Source: Nigrospora sphaerica
Lineage: Eukaryota > Ascomycota > Sordariomycetes > Amphisphaeriales > Apiosporaceae
DNA length: 64,000 nucleotides
Direction of reading: 5' to 3'
Assembly (NCBI GenBank): GCA_018287875.1
Contig: JAGVVL010000002.1
Span: 8,494,001 to 8,558,000, forward strand
The translations under genes were made by a program, and so were the position numbers. The notes beneath the pieces were generated by a model. The model was not told the origin of the DNA, did not search any database, and worked only from the letters and a program-made list of their open reading frames with translations. Below are positions 34,195 through 44,634 of this stretch, one piece after another. Positions within the stretch are counted from its first letter, which is position 1; every line of letters starts with the position of its first letter.

Positions 34195-35169
34195 ATGGAC
34201 AAACAAATCGGCGTGCTCTTTGAGCGCGTCGAGAAGGCCCTGACCAGCCTCATCGACTCCATGGCGAAGTATAACCCGTCGACGAACCAGGCCCACGAAC
34301 TCGTGGCCGCCGAGGCCGAGCTGGCCAAGGGCCTTGACGACCTGCAGACGCACCAGCAGAATTACGCGCGCATCCTCGACCTGCGCGGCGTCTCGCAGCA
34401 GCTCGACAAGCAGATCAAGGACACCGTCGTCATGCTGGCCAAGGCCCGCAAAGAGCTTGTCAACACCCCGGCCACCGAGTTCCCCGACGGTCCTAGCTAC
34501 GCCATTCGCTACCACGAGCTGCTCGCCTACGCCAGCCGTATATCGAAGACGACCATGCCGCCCTCGGGTGCCCTGAATCCCGCCCTGAACGCCCTCCAAC
34601 AAGCGGCCCCGCCCGACAGCGGCCTCGAGTCGGCCGCGCCCACGCCGGGCGGCACCCCCAACGGCATGGCGAGCGCCGCGCCCACGCCGAGCGCGAACCC
34701 GCCCGTCCACCCGCTCGACCCCGCCAGCCAGGAGACGCAGATATCCTCGACGGGCCAGAAGGCGATCCCCGAGCACATCCGCTCGCACATGAACCCGTAT
34801 ACGGGCATGCTCTTCGTGCCGTGGCCCGGCGAGGACGCCATCCGCATGGGCGCGCTCGCCAACCTGGCCTACCTGCAGACCGAGGGTATCAACCCCGAGG
34901 GCTACGACCCGGCCGAGGAGGAGGCCCGCCGGAAGCGCGAGGAGGAGGAGGCCCGCGAGCGCGAGGAGAAGGCGCGCCTCGAGCAGGAGGCTAAGGACCG
35001 CCGCCTCCGCGAGGAGTGGGAACGCCAGCGCGCTGAGCGCGAAAAGGCCCGCACCGAGGCCGCCGACGCGGCCGGCGCCGGCGAGCCCGCCGCGGCCGCC
35101 CCCAAGCCACCCGGCGAGAAGAAGCAGTTCCAGTTCATGGGCGCTGACGACGACGACGAGAGCGATTAG
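34195..35169 (+). CDS. MED4: Mediator of RNA polymerase II transcription subunit 4
   Basis: Single exon, 324 residues. The N-terminal ~110 residues are helical and coiled (FERVEKALTSLIDSM, QQNYARILDLRGVSQQLDKQ). They are followed by the family's best-conserved motif, YHELLAYASRISKTTMPP (about residues 106-123), and, after an Ala/Pro linker, VPWPGEDAIRMGALA. The C-terminal third is a strongly charged E/R coiled coil ending in an acidic DDDDES tail, as in fungal MED4. It is a scaffold subunit of the Mediator middle module in the nucleus. Start ATG follows TTGCAACC, an acceptable context, and no other ATG fits. Confidence 0.92.
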   Translation: MDKQIGVLFERVEKALTSLIDSMAKYNPSTNQAHELVAAEAELAKGLDDLQTHQQNYARILDLRGVSQQLDKQIKDTVVMLAKARKELVNTPATEFPDGPSYAIRYHELLAYASRISKTTMPPSGALNPALNALQQAAPPDSGLESAAPTPGGTPNGMASAAPTPSANPPVHPLDPASQETQISSTGQKAIPEHIRSHMNPYTGMLFVPWPGEDAIRMGALANLAYLQTEGINPEGYDPAEEEARRKREEEEAREREEKARLEQEAKDRRLREEWERQRAEREKARTEAADAAGAGEPAAAAPKPPGEKKQFQFMGADDDDESD

Positions 35170-36165
35170 TGATGGCGTAGGCTGGCGAGTCCGCCTGGAA
35201 CCCCTTAATGACGTTAATTAGCGACATGAACAACCGCCGGTAGCAGGCGGTTCAGTACTGTATGCAACAATTCCATCTCCAGCCGCTTCTGGCCTCTACT
35301 TGCATGTCTCTAGCCCACTTCACCCAACACGTACCTCTCCACGGCTTGGTCTAGAGCACAGAACCGAAAACTGCCTCCGCTACCGGCGTGGCGTCCCTTG
35401 AACTTTCTCTGTGACTCTCGGTCGTTTGCGGTGATGCGGCTTATTAACGGTCTGTATGCAGTACCACTGAGGCTCGGTACTGTCACCTCAAGAGGGTGTA
35501 CCATCAGTACCCTTCTTGTCCATTTTTGGGAGAATACCGCCAGGAGTCAATTCGGACTTGCGTTCGGTCTAACGGACCCTTGAACACCAGACGGCTGAGC
35601 TGCAAAGCGTTTAAATTGAGAGTGGGATACCCTAGATCTATCTCCGGCCCATGGGAGTACCATCTACCACCCTCCCAATTCTGAGCGGCTGTGTTACCGA
35701 TACACGCGGCGCTGGCGAATCTTTTTGGCCCGTCGAAGGGCAGTGTGTTGTGTGACAAGTGTCTGAGCGAGGTTTCTTGGCTACTATGTATTTTACCCTG
35801 CCTCCACATGGCGTCGTCGGCCGACACTGCCTCCCCGCGGACGCCCGCTGACAGCCTCTCAAGTTTCTGCGTCACGCACCGACACGCACAAGGGCGAGGA
35901 TTAGAGCCGATGCGTCGATTTCAGTCGCTGGGAGATGGACTACGCAGCCCCGAGCCTCAGGTCCGTTGGCGATCTCCGGCGCAGGCTGCAAACCGGGCCG
36001 AGGCTGCGGTCCCCGATGCCTGGTATATTTTGGGCGCCTCGAGACTCGCATTTCGTTACTCAACGTATCGGCTGGCCCCGTCCCGTGGGCGAAGCACTGT
36101 CGTTTTTTTACAATATTCTGACAGCCGCATGAGCAGAATGCCATGCGCCCGCAAGTCTCGGATCC
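35170..36165. other. Intergenic, MED4 3' side and next promoter
   Basis: No recognised gene; overlapping short frames only. The last ~150 bases are the likely promoter/leader of the membrane-protein gene at 36166. Confidence 0.4.
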
Positions 36166-37657
36166 ATGGCGACCAACATCACCTCGGACCCCGATGGCAC
36201 CATGAGCGTCATGCTATGGACACCGCCGCCTCTGGACTCGTGGGTCTTCCGAGACTGCAGTCTCTACGCCAAATACGCCATTCCCATTATCCGTCAAGCG
36301 GATTCCAACGGCTATAATGCGTGCTACGCCGAACCGGACACAATGTACCATTATCTGTTATCCGGGATTCCCTCAGGGCATCCGGCGCCCTTGAAAGGCG
36401 CTGCCGTGCTGTGGTACCAAGTATTCTGTCGCTCAGCCGTAGGCGCTGCTCCTGATACGCCCTATTCCACAGCGTCGCCCAATATTATTAACCGAATGTT
36501 CACTAAAGTTGAGCCCGGCGGTTTCTCCGACGGTTCCGCCCTCAAAACCTGCAAGGCCCAACTGCAAGGCGAAATCGGCATCGGCGGCAACGCGGACATT
36601 GCGGGCCTCGGGGTAAGTCGCGGCTCGTGCCCCTGTCGCCGCGGAAGGACTAAGGAGCGAACAGGCCACGGCGTCGTACTGCATCCAGGCGCCGCTGGCG
36701 ACCGTCTACGCCGCCGCGCAGCTGCTGGACCTGCTGGCGGGCTGGTCGCGGCCCTCGGCCGGCGGCGCGCGGCGCTTTCTCCCCCGCCTCCGCGCCGCCC
36801 TGGGCCCCTTTCGGGCCACGCTGTCGACCTTCTTCTCGGGCAGCGTGCTGCTCTGCCTCGGCACCCTGCTGGCCAGCATCAACACGCTGGCCGAGACGAC
36901 CGACGAGCGCGTGCGCGCCAAGCTGCTCGCCTGGCGCACCGGCGCCGACTTCACCTCCTTTTACGACATCTACCTCGCCGCCCTCGCCTCGGCCTTCTGC
37001 GCCTTTCCCGTCCTCTCCACGGGCCTCCTATTGCAGCAAAGGAGCCGGCGCCGACGTCTAGTCAACGCGTTCGCCCTCTTCGCCATCGCCGTGCTTTTGC
37101 TGGCGGTCCTGTTCTGGTCCTTCGACCTACACCCCATGCCCAAAGACCTGGCCTGGCAGTCCTACCGGATCGACCTCATCCTCGGCGACATACCCGACCC
37201 GCGAGCCCCGATAGTGACGATGGGAATGGTAGTGCTCCTTTCCTTCCTGCTGGGGGGGCTGACGACTTGCTGCGTTGCCCTGCGGTACCGCTGGGCCCAA
37301 GAGCCGGTGCCCCGGTGGGGGCTGCCCCGGACCTACAAGGTCTTCATCAGCGTCGTCACGCAGCTCTTCTTCTTGTTCATGATGTGGTTCGCCCTGGCCC
37401 GGTTCCTGGGGCTGCGCCGCGCCATTCTCGACATCGGCGGCGGCCGGAGCTCCATGACCGAATGGGCCTTCGGCCAGATCCTCGCTCTGGCGACCTGGAT
37501 ACCCGTCGTCGTGGACATTTCCTATACCTCGATTTGTACGCTCCGGTTTTCCTCATGCTGTCGTCGCTTCCGAGACTGACATGGCGTGCCTGCAGATGGA
37601 ATTCGAAAAGGCCTCCAAGCTCACATGCCCCCCAACTACGAGGCTACGCTGAAGTGA
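36166..37657 (+). CDS. Uncharacterised fungal multi-pass membrane protein
   Basis: Three exons: 36166-36612, 36665-37535 and 37596-37657. Introns are 52 nt (GTAAGT, GACTAAG branch, AACAG) and 60 nt (GTACGC, ACTGAC branch, TGCAG). The product is 459 residues. An N-terminal extracellular-like domain of ~145 residues has paired cysteines and ends NADIAGLGATASYCIQA, a junction resembling the DxxGxGxxxSxxxQ motif of a fungal membrane family. About six to seven helices follow (GSVLLCLGTLLASI, LVNAFALFAIAVLLLAVLFWSF, MGMVVLLSFLLGGLTTCC, VFISVVTQLFFLFMMW, WIPVVVDISYTSI). The short third exon supplies a cytosolic tail. The start has a GATCCATGG context. No function known. Confidence 0.75.
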
Positions 37658-37889
37658 CTCATTCGAACAAGAACGATCTACATTTTAATGGCGGGCTCGA
37701 GCACAGTGAGCACGCAGACAAATCCACAGCACCTGCCGGACTTTGGTGAATGGGGCTTTGCTGGAGAGAAAAGCGAAACTGGCAGGACGGGGAAAATATC
37801 GCTGTCAAAAAGTAGGCGAAACACAATTACGACTCGAAATGGATATGTATCGGTCAAGAAAGAGATAAAAACAAGATACAACAGAGATG

Positions 37890-40800
37890 TTAGATACAGA
37901 TTCCTCGGGACAAGTCGTCCACCGGACGTAGTTCCTCCGGCCAAGGTTCCTTGAGCCCAGGAGATACCTTATCAAGCTCGAAATACCAGTGCTCCGTTGT
38001 TTTCTTGTCGTACGGGTTTGTTTCCCCTTTTCTTTCGACTGGGGGGAGCTCGCACCAACGAACCCCAATTTTCTCTGCGCCTTTTCTTTCCACATCAGTC
38101 AAGTTGTCCCCGTTCAGTTTGTCCAGCTCTTCAACCATCCTCGCTCTCCAGTATTCGCTCCAGAACAAGGGAAAACGGGGGCTGCCCCCCGAATCCTCCT
38201 CAATGTACTCAGTTGCTTTCCCTTGGAACTCTGCCACCAGCTCCTCGTGTAGCCTGACTAGAGATTCTTGCTCCTCGTTAATAGCCTTTACCTCATCCTT
38301 GTCCAGCCACACATTTCGTCTGTGTGCGAACACATAACCGCCTGCAATATAATCTGTCTCGCAGCAAGTATGGCCAAGCTCCAAACCGAGGAATGTCGCG
38401 TACCTGATCGCAGCTTCGAATGTAAGAACTGTTATATCATTTCCACATCTGCTGTAGAAAGCGCCCATGGCTTCAAAGTACTTCAAGGGACGGTAATTGC
38501 CCGAGCCGGAGCGCACCCTGCGTAGAATTCCCTTCAGAAACCATAGAAACGGGTCGCACCCCACAGTCGAACATTGGCACTGGCAGCCGTCAGTGTGATG
38601 GTCGCGTATCACACTTGTGGCAACCTCGGTCCATTCCCCAGTAGAATCCAACGGATGCATTGATCTCTGCGGACCGTCGAAAAGCATTGCATGGCCCAAA
38701 TGGTAGAATGCATAGTGCACACCAAAAGATTCCAATGTCCGGATTGCCTTTGAAATCGGGAGGCCCCGATGGCGACCTGAAATGCGGGTCTGCCCCATGC
38801 TGCAACAACCAGAAGAGGTAAGCAGGCATTTCATCTGGCTTGCGTAGTGTGTAATGGTAACGGGCCAGGCAAACGAGAATGGATGGGGCGGGTCGAATTC
38901 CATGAGCATAAAACAAATGAGCCAGGTGATCGTCATGAATCTCCTGGTAGACCCAAGATAGTCGTTTCCCGTCGTTGTTGCCACGGTTGCTGGGTCGCTC
39001 TTCAGCCGTCGCTGTAGATGCGTTACTTTTGCAATGAGTGGCCCCTGGTTTTTGCGGATGGTCGAGGGTATGGGTGATTCCAAAAGAGGGAAGTATCTGG
39101 TTTGCCTGACGTTCGCTCTGATGGAAGATATAGAGTCGTCTCGCCAGCTCGGAAGCCGGCTCAAGGATCTTGAACAAGAGAGGATTAATAACGAGAAAAG
39201 AATCTGCCCCATTATATTCAGCCGGGTCCATACACATCTCGCAACCAGCTTCGAGGAGGAGCTCAACACAAGCAACACAAGCACAACCGCGACAAATCTC
39301 GGTGCTCGACTGGTTGATGCACAGATCAGAGCTAAGCATCATGGCCGTCTCGAGGGCATAAATGCCAGCTGCGTCACGTTGGTCTATATGATGGGGTTTA
39401 GCGACACTTAGCAGGCAATTGAGGATGTCGGGTTTCGACGCGGCGAGTTTCAGAGGACCTTGGCCATATGCATCGAATTCGGAGAGCGACTCTGGTGATT
39501 GATCGAGGATGCGAATAACCTCGGCTAAGTCGTTGCAAACCACGGCCATACTCAAGGGACCACACCCGCATGCTGCCTTTTGTTAGTAAATCGCGCAGAA
39601 TCGGCGTATTGTATAAAAAGAGAGCATACATTCCGCATAACCATGAGATCTTCCATACCAACTGAGAAGACCTGTAGTTTGAACCGGGAGAGAGAGTCTA
39701 TGGCAGCCATGAAAAGCTAGACCGCTCTCCCCATTTCTCTGGACCAAGGTATCCACGAGTTCGAGACACTCCGAAATCTCTAAAAACCCGACGTTGTCCA
39801 ATGGTGAAAAACCTGGATCAGGAAGTCAGTATCTGTCTGGCGGCCAGGATAGTGGACTTACCCCAGACGTCATAGGTTAATGCTGGCACACCATACTCAA
39901 GAAGGGTCCTGATCAATTTCGGGAAGAAACCAGGAAACGAATGAAGCAGGCGTCTTCTTGGGGCCCCTATGAGAGAGAACTAAGGACGATTAGCGCGCTG
40001 TGCCAAGATCAGTTCATTTTCCCCTTAACGTACCACCCCCATTGCTTCATGGATCAAATTCCGTTCGAAACGTGTTTTCGCATTCGGCCACGCTTTCCTC
40101 TCATCGAAAAGCCTCGCCAGCTTTCTGATGCAGGCGAAAAAAAATCCAAAGCAATCATCTGATATGTCAGAAAATAGTGCATCGCCAAGTACTTTCAAGG
40201 CACGAAAAGCAGGATCCGATTTGGGATCGACAGTTGGATGGTAGCTCACGGCCGGGCCGACACTGAAGCCCCCCGCTCCGGATGTCAATGTGAATGAGAT
40301 GCCGATGACCGACTGCAGTATACGGTGGAGTCCCGTAAAATTGAGCCCTACAGCTCGTCGATTCTTTTTTGAAAACTGAATTTTCGAGAGAGGACAACTT
40401 GGCCAATGGCCATGATTTTCCGACTCCCGAGAGAGATAGAAATGGCCCAACCGAATCCGCTTGTGCGTCGACGACAGATGAGGGCGAGGACACATGCAGA
40501 TCTTTCCCGTGTATGAACCGAGCCGCGGCTTTCCGATGGCAATGGAAGCTTTGTGTCCTGATTTCGAGGAGGCCTCAAGCGGCATACGATGCTCTGGATC
40601 GTGGACACTGTCGCAGAGCTCCCTCAGTGTGGCCGGCTTACTCGCTACTCTGCGGCCTAGAGTTTCGAAAGAATGGGGGCTGTTCGACTGAAGACCCTCG
40701 AGGAGCTTCTCGAGCCTTTCCATCTTCTCCATCTGCAACCCGAGGGTTGGCTGCAGCGAGTTGTGCGAGCGCTCAACGCCACGCTCTGTGGCTTGGCTGC

Positions 40801-41503
40801 TCTCCTGTATCCGGTTTGAGATTGTTGTGGAATGAGAGAGCACCAGATTGGTGGTAGTGTCGATCCCGCTTTTCAAAAGCGGCATGTGGTCGCGAATGTC
40901 AGTAACGGGTGAGATACCTGCCGCTATCTCCGAACGCAACAGCAGCAATTCGGAAGCGTGGCTGCGCGAAGCTGACTCGATTACGGTAAGCTTGTTGATG
41001 CTTGAGCCCGAGAGATCGCTGTGCTATCGTGAATATATAACTTCTTTCCAAAGAGAATCAGTGTATACTCACAGCCCGAGCCCAGTTAGAGTAAGCTGCA
41101 GGATTTCGTTGCCGTGGTGCAATCTTTGGGCTATCTGTTGGACCTTAGACCTATCGAAGACATAGCTGAGCTTTTTCTTGGTGTTTCGGAACCGTTGTCG
41201 CCAGGTATTCGTATCGCAGTTGGCTAGATCGGCCAACAGCACCTCGAGGGCCTGAAGCTCCAACTCGCAGGACTGAATGCCGGTCATGACAGCGCGGTCG
41301 TGCGGTCGGTCCTGGAAGAGCGAAGTGGCAGCCTTGATGATGTCAAGGGCGGCAGATAGAGCATCGTTCTGCCGCTTGACCGATGCGAGCTCGTCTTGGC
41401 GGTTCTCCAGGGCGTCGAGGTAAGTGGCGATGCCGCCAGTAATCTGGAGGCCGAGCGACAATAGGCCAGCGACCGAGGCGGCCAGGCCCACTGCCTCGGC
41501 CAT
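37890..41503 (-). CDS. Helo-like/STAND-type N-terminus plus ankyrin-type protein (copy A), frameshifted
   Basis: Five exons: 41503-41073, 41018-40030, 39966-39862, 39812-39630 and 39572-37890 (introns 54, 63, 49 and 57 nt, one with a perfect TACTAAC branch). Together they would encode ~1129 residues. Residues 1-~140 (MAEAVGLAASVAGLLSLGLQ...) match the Helo-like N-terminal domain of fungal STAND/NLR proteins. Residues 140-470 are a linker region; no P-loop NTPase is seen. Ankyrin-type helices follow (LLEYGVPALTYDVWGFSPLD, GPLSMAVVCNDLAEVIRILD, GQGPLKLAASKPDILNCLL), then CQCQCSTVGC and a charged C-terminus. A one-base frame change near 38745-38790 (around residue 833) has no intron to explain it: a pseudogene, strain-specific break or assembly error. 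It lies opposite copy B at 44.6 kb. Confidence 0.7.
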
Positions 41504-42284
41504 CCTTGATCAGATGAAATCGAGATGTTCGAACAAAACCGGGATTGACGATCAGTAAGACATGGTGGCGACAAGTGCAGAAAATCCCCTTCGCCCAGGT
41601 GAAGACAAACACCAGCAGAAGTAGTGCGAGTACAGGCTTCGCGATAACTTAGAAAGGGTTGGGGGGGGGGAGAAGGAGAGGGGTGAGACGGGGGGTCATG
41701 TCAGGTACCCAAGCAGGGGATGGGGGTCCTGCCAAAAAGTGACTCAGTCCACCTTAACAGCCTCTCGTGTTCCCTTCTACATGTCCGCAGCTAGCCTGCA
41801 TAGGACATCGGTAAGTAAAAGAAGCGCGCTTAAGAAGCTTGGTATATTTATTCTTATATTCTCGTAAATAACGGGAGATAAGTTGGTAATTGCAAGTCGA
41901 TATGGAAAGATCTTAGAGACTGGGTGCGTGTCTGGGTGTTAGTTGACTGCACACTGAAGACTTAGTTTAAGTGGAGCGAGTCGCTTTTTTTTGGCAGGTC
42001 CCCTGCCAATTACTTAACCCGGGCGACTTCAGCTCGCACAGCCCTCGTAGCGGGCTGTACTACCAATGAAAGGCTCGGGATTTACGAATCCGACGCAGTT
42101 GGGATATGCATGCAGGTGAGCGCAAAAGCCATTAAAGAAGCACAGCAGCAGACGGCGCAGTGGGAAATCTGCCTCGGCAACAAAGCAAAAGGAGCTGCAT
42201 GTCACCACACATAGCAGTCGATATCCTGTGGGCGACGATGGGGACTGATCATACTACATTCTGGGCGCGCCCATCAAAACGATG
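41504..42284. other. Intergenic upstream of copy A
   Basis: Promoter side of the ankyrin gene A and 3' side of the TM gene. Contains a G run near 41660-41670 and AT-leaning sequence at 41820-42000. No gene recognised. Confidence 0.4.
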
Positions 42285-43302
42285 TCATTGCTGTTCTACA
42301 CCACGCCTACTCCCGAGCACTTTCTGGGCGTCGAGCACGTCGAGCTCGCGCACCAGCTTCATCGCCTCGGGTTCGTACTTGGCGTTCAGGGCGCGGGGGT
42401 CGACGCCGACGGGCGAATTCACCGACGAGGGCGGCGCGCGGTGCAAAAAAAAGGAAGCCTCGCTCATTCCGCCCGCGCCCGCGCCCGCGCCCGCACCCGC
42501 GCCCGCGCCCGCACCCGCGCCGCCTTGAGGCAGCGACGTCTCGTTCGCCACCCCGACGTCCCGCGACGCGGGCTCGGCGCCGCCGCGGCGGTCGCGCGCC
42601 TGCAGGGCCAGGACGAGCTTCTGGATGCGGCGCGACTTCTTCTGGCGGTCGACCTCGACGCAGGCGCGCACGAAGAGTACGAAGTGCAGGAATCTGTGAT
42701 GGGCGGGTGGTCCGCGTCAGTATACCGGTTCTCAACAGGTGAAAGAAGAAAGGGAGAGGGGGGAGGAGGGATCGGCACTCGTACAAAAGCGAACAGGCGA
42801 AGCCAGCTGCAGCGGCGAGAATTGATGGCGTCTCCGGGAATCTGTCGAGCACAGAATGGATTTGATCGCAGTAAGATCCGAATATGACACCAGCATAGAT
42901 CCAGAGCACCAGGTCGGCGCCGACGTGGGCCTTGGGGGTGACGCCTCGCCGGTAGTCTCTTCGGAGACCCATAGTGAGAAACTCGGTCGCGTTCCATAAC
43001 GTCGCAACGACGGCCTAGGGCGTTCATGTCAGTGCTTCTTATTTTCCAGCGACGGCTAGGCCCACCAGGAGGGGCAAATGGCTCACAAATGGCAGCGCTA
43101 TCAGATCAGGTGCTATGCCGGTCAAGACGAGGAGTGCGATGCTAAGGGAGAGGGCGACGGCCCGCAAAACTATCTTCACCAGCATCCACGTCCTCTCGCT
43201 TCCTTGCGCCTTTGGGGCCTTGAGCCAGTCAGCGGTCAGGTCGCCCTCGGCCAGACCCAGGGCCGCGCGCTCGACCGCGAGCTGAGCCATCGACGAGGGC
43301 AT
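42285..43302 (-). CDS. Four-TM fungal membrane protein
   Basis: Exons 43302-43066, 43014-42785 and 42693-42285, with introns of 51 nt (GTGGGC, CACTGAC, CCTAG) and 91 nt (GTACGA...CACAG). The product is 291 residues. Four helices: VALSLSIALLVLTGIA, PLLAVVATLWNATEFLTM, HVGADLVLWIYAGVIFGSY and ILAAAAGFACSLL/FLHFVLFVRAC. The arginine-rich loop followed by GVTPKAHVGADL is typical of a large family of fungal four-TM proteins of unknown role. The soluble tail carries an alternating Gly-Ala run from a GC-rich hexamer repeat and an eight-base T run (sense strand), both slippage-prone. Start could also be Met5. It lies between the two ankyrin genes. Confidence 0.75.
42470..42523 (-). repeat. GC-rich hexamer microsatellite in the 4-TM gene
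   Basis: Imperfect (GCGCCC)n array, about 54 bases, read on the minus strand as alternating Gly-Ala codons. Length changes in multiples of six keep the frame. Confidence 0.85.
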
Positions 43303-44634
43303 TCTGTTCGGTATCGCTTGCGGCCTGTGATTCGGTCGTGGGTTTTCCTTTTCACGTTAACGTGGTCGCTTGCCGTTGCCGGCGTGATTGGACGGCCACC
43401 CTCCTTTGTTTGTTGTTACTGCAGCAATCGCATGTCGAGCGGGCGATATGCCTCGTTTCCCAAGTCTTCGGCTCTTCGTTCGGCGCGGTGGGGAGGACTC
43501 GGGACCCGTCGGCTCCTCGATTAATTGATAAATGGGCGCTTGGGGACGAGGGTTTTCGGATCGCCAGCGCACGGCTGCGAAGCGCGATGTGTTGCTGTGC
43601 CTTTCGTTGTCCGAACTCAATAGCAGTGAGGCTAAAGGTAGGGGGCTTCATTGCAGCGCGGTTTTCGCGCCCTGGCTGTCGGCAGATGGGAAATTGGCAT
43701 TAGGCGCGGCCGCCACTCTCGTTTGTCCCCCTCCCTAGAGTGCCTAGCCTCTCGGCTAAGGGTTCCGGAGGGTCGTCAAGTGGGCTTAGCCTTGTTTCGG
43801 GTATACGAGCCCACCAACTAACAGGGATACCACTCTCGGTAGAAAGTCAACCTCAACTTCACTCTGAATAACAACCTGGAAAACACAAGCGAATACACGA
43901 ATTTTCATTTGTCTTTTCTGTTAACTGGTATCTAAATGTACGGCTATGCCAGAAGGAGCCTCGTTATGTACCGAAGAAAAAACAGGAGTCACGGTTATGA
44001 TGCGTGAAAATAGGAATACTGCTACGGATCCAACATTTATCCCATGTGGACGGGCCAGCACCAACCGATCAACGCCCACCATCGTTTCGTGGCATGGGCA
44101 TCGACGAAGAAGACGGACGGATGCCGCGTAGAATCAACTCTTCCGTGTCTGGCGGCCGAAGCGAGAAGGCGATTGATGTTATTGAGGCCGAAGTCAGCAA
44201 GCGCGCGATCCTAGTTTCTGACGGTCAAGTACCCCCAGGGGGCGTACGCCGGGTATTGTTTCCTAACGGGCACAGGATTAAGCCTGCTATGTCGATGCGC
44301 CGGATCGAGGCAACCATTTGTTGTGCATCCGCTCGGTTGCCTTACCCCGCTTGACCATGCAGCCTGTACTTGGAGATGCTAGGAAACCACTGGTTAACTG
44401 GCTGCGCCCATGGCCTGATAAGGCGGCCATATCGAAGCTGCGCCCCTTGGCAGCGTGTAAAGGTGTATCAAAATGGCACTCAGCCTGACGAGGCACCCTC
44501 CATAAGCGCCTTTTATCCATACAAGTACTCCTCGTCGGCCCAGCCAGCTTGGCTTGGATCCTCTGGCGACCAAACAACCGCCCCGCTTCCGCATTCTATT
44601 CATTTCACACCCTCTCTCACCCAAATCATCCTCA
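43303..44634. other. Divergent intergenic region, TM gene / copy B
   Basis: About 1.3 kb holding both promoters. Open frames here are short and mutually overlapping; no domain recognised. 43780-44050 is AT-leaning. Confidence 0.4.
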
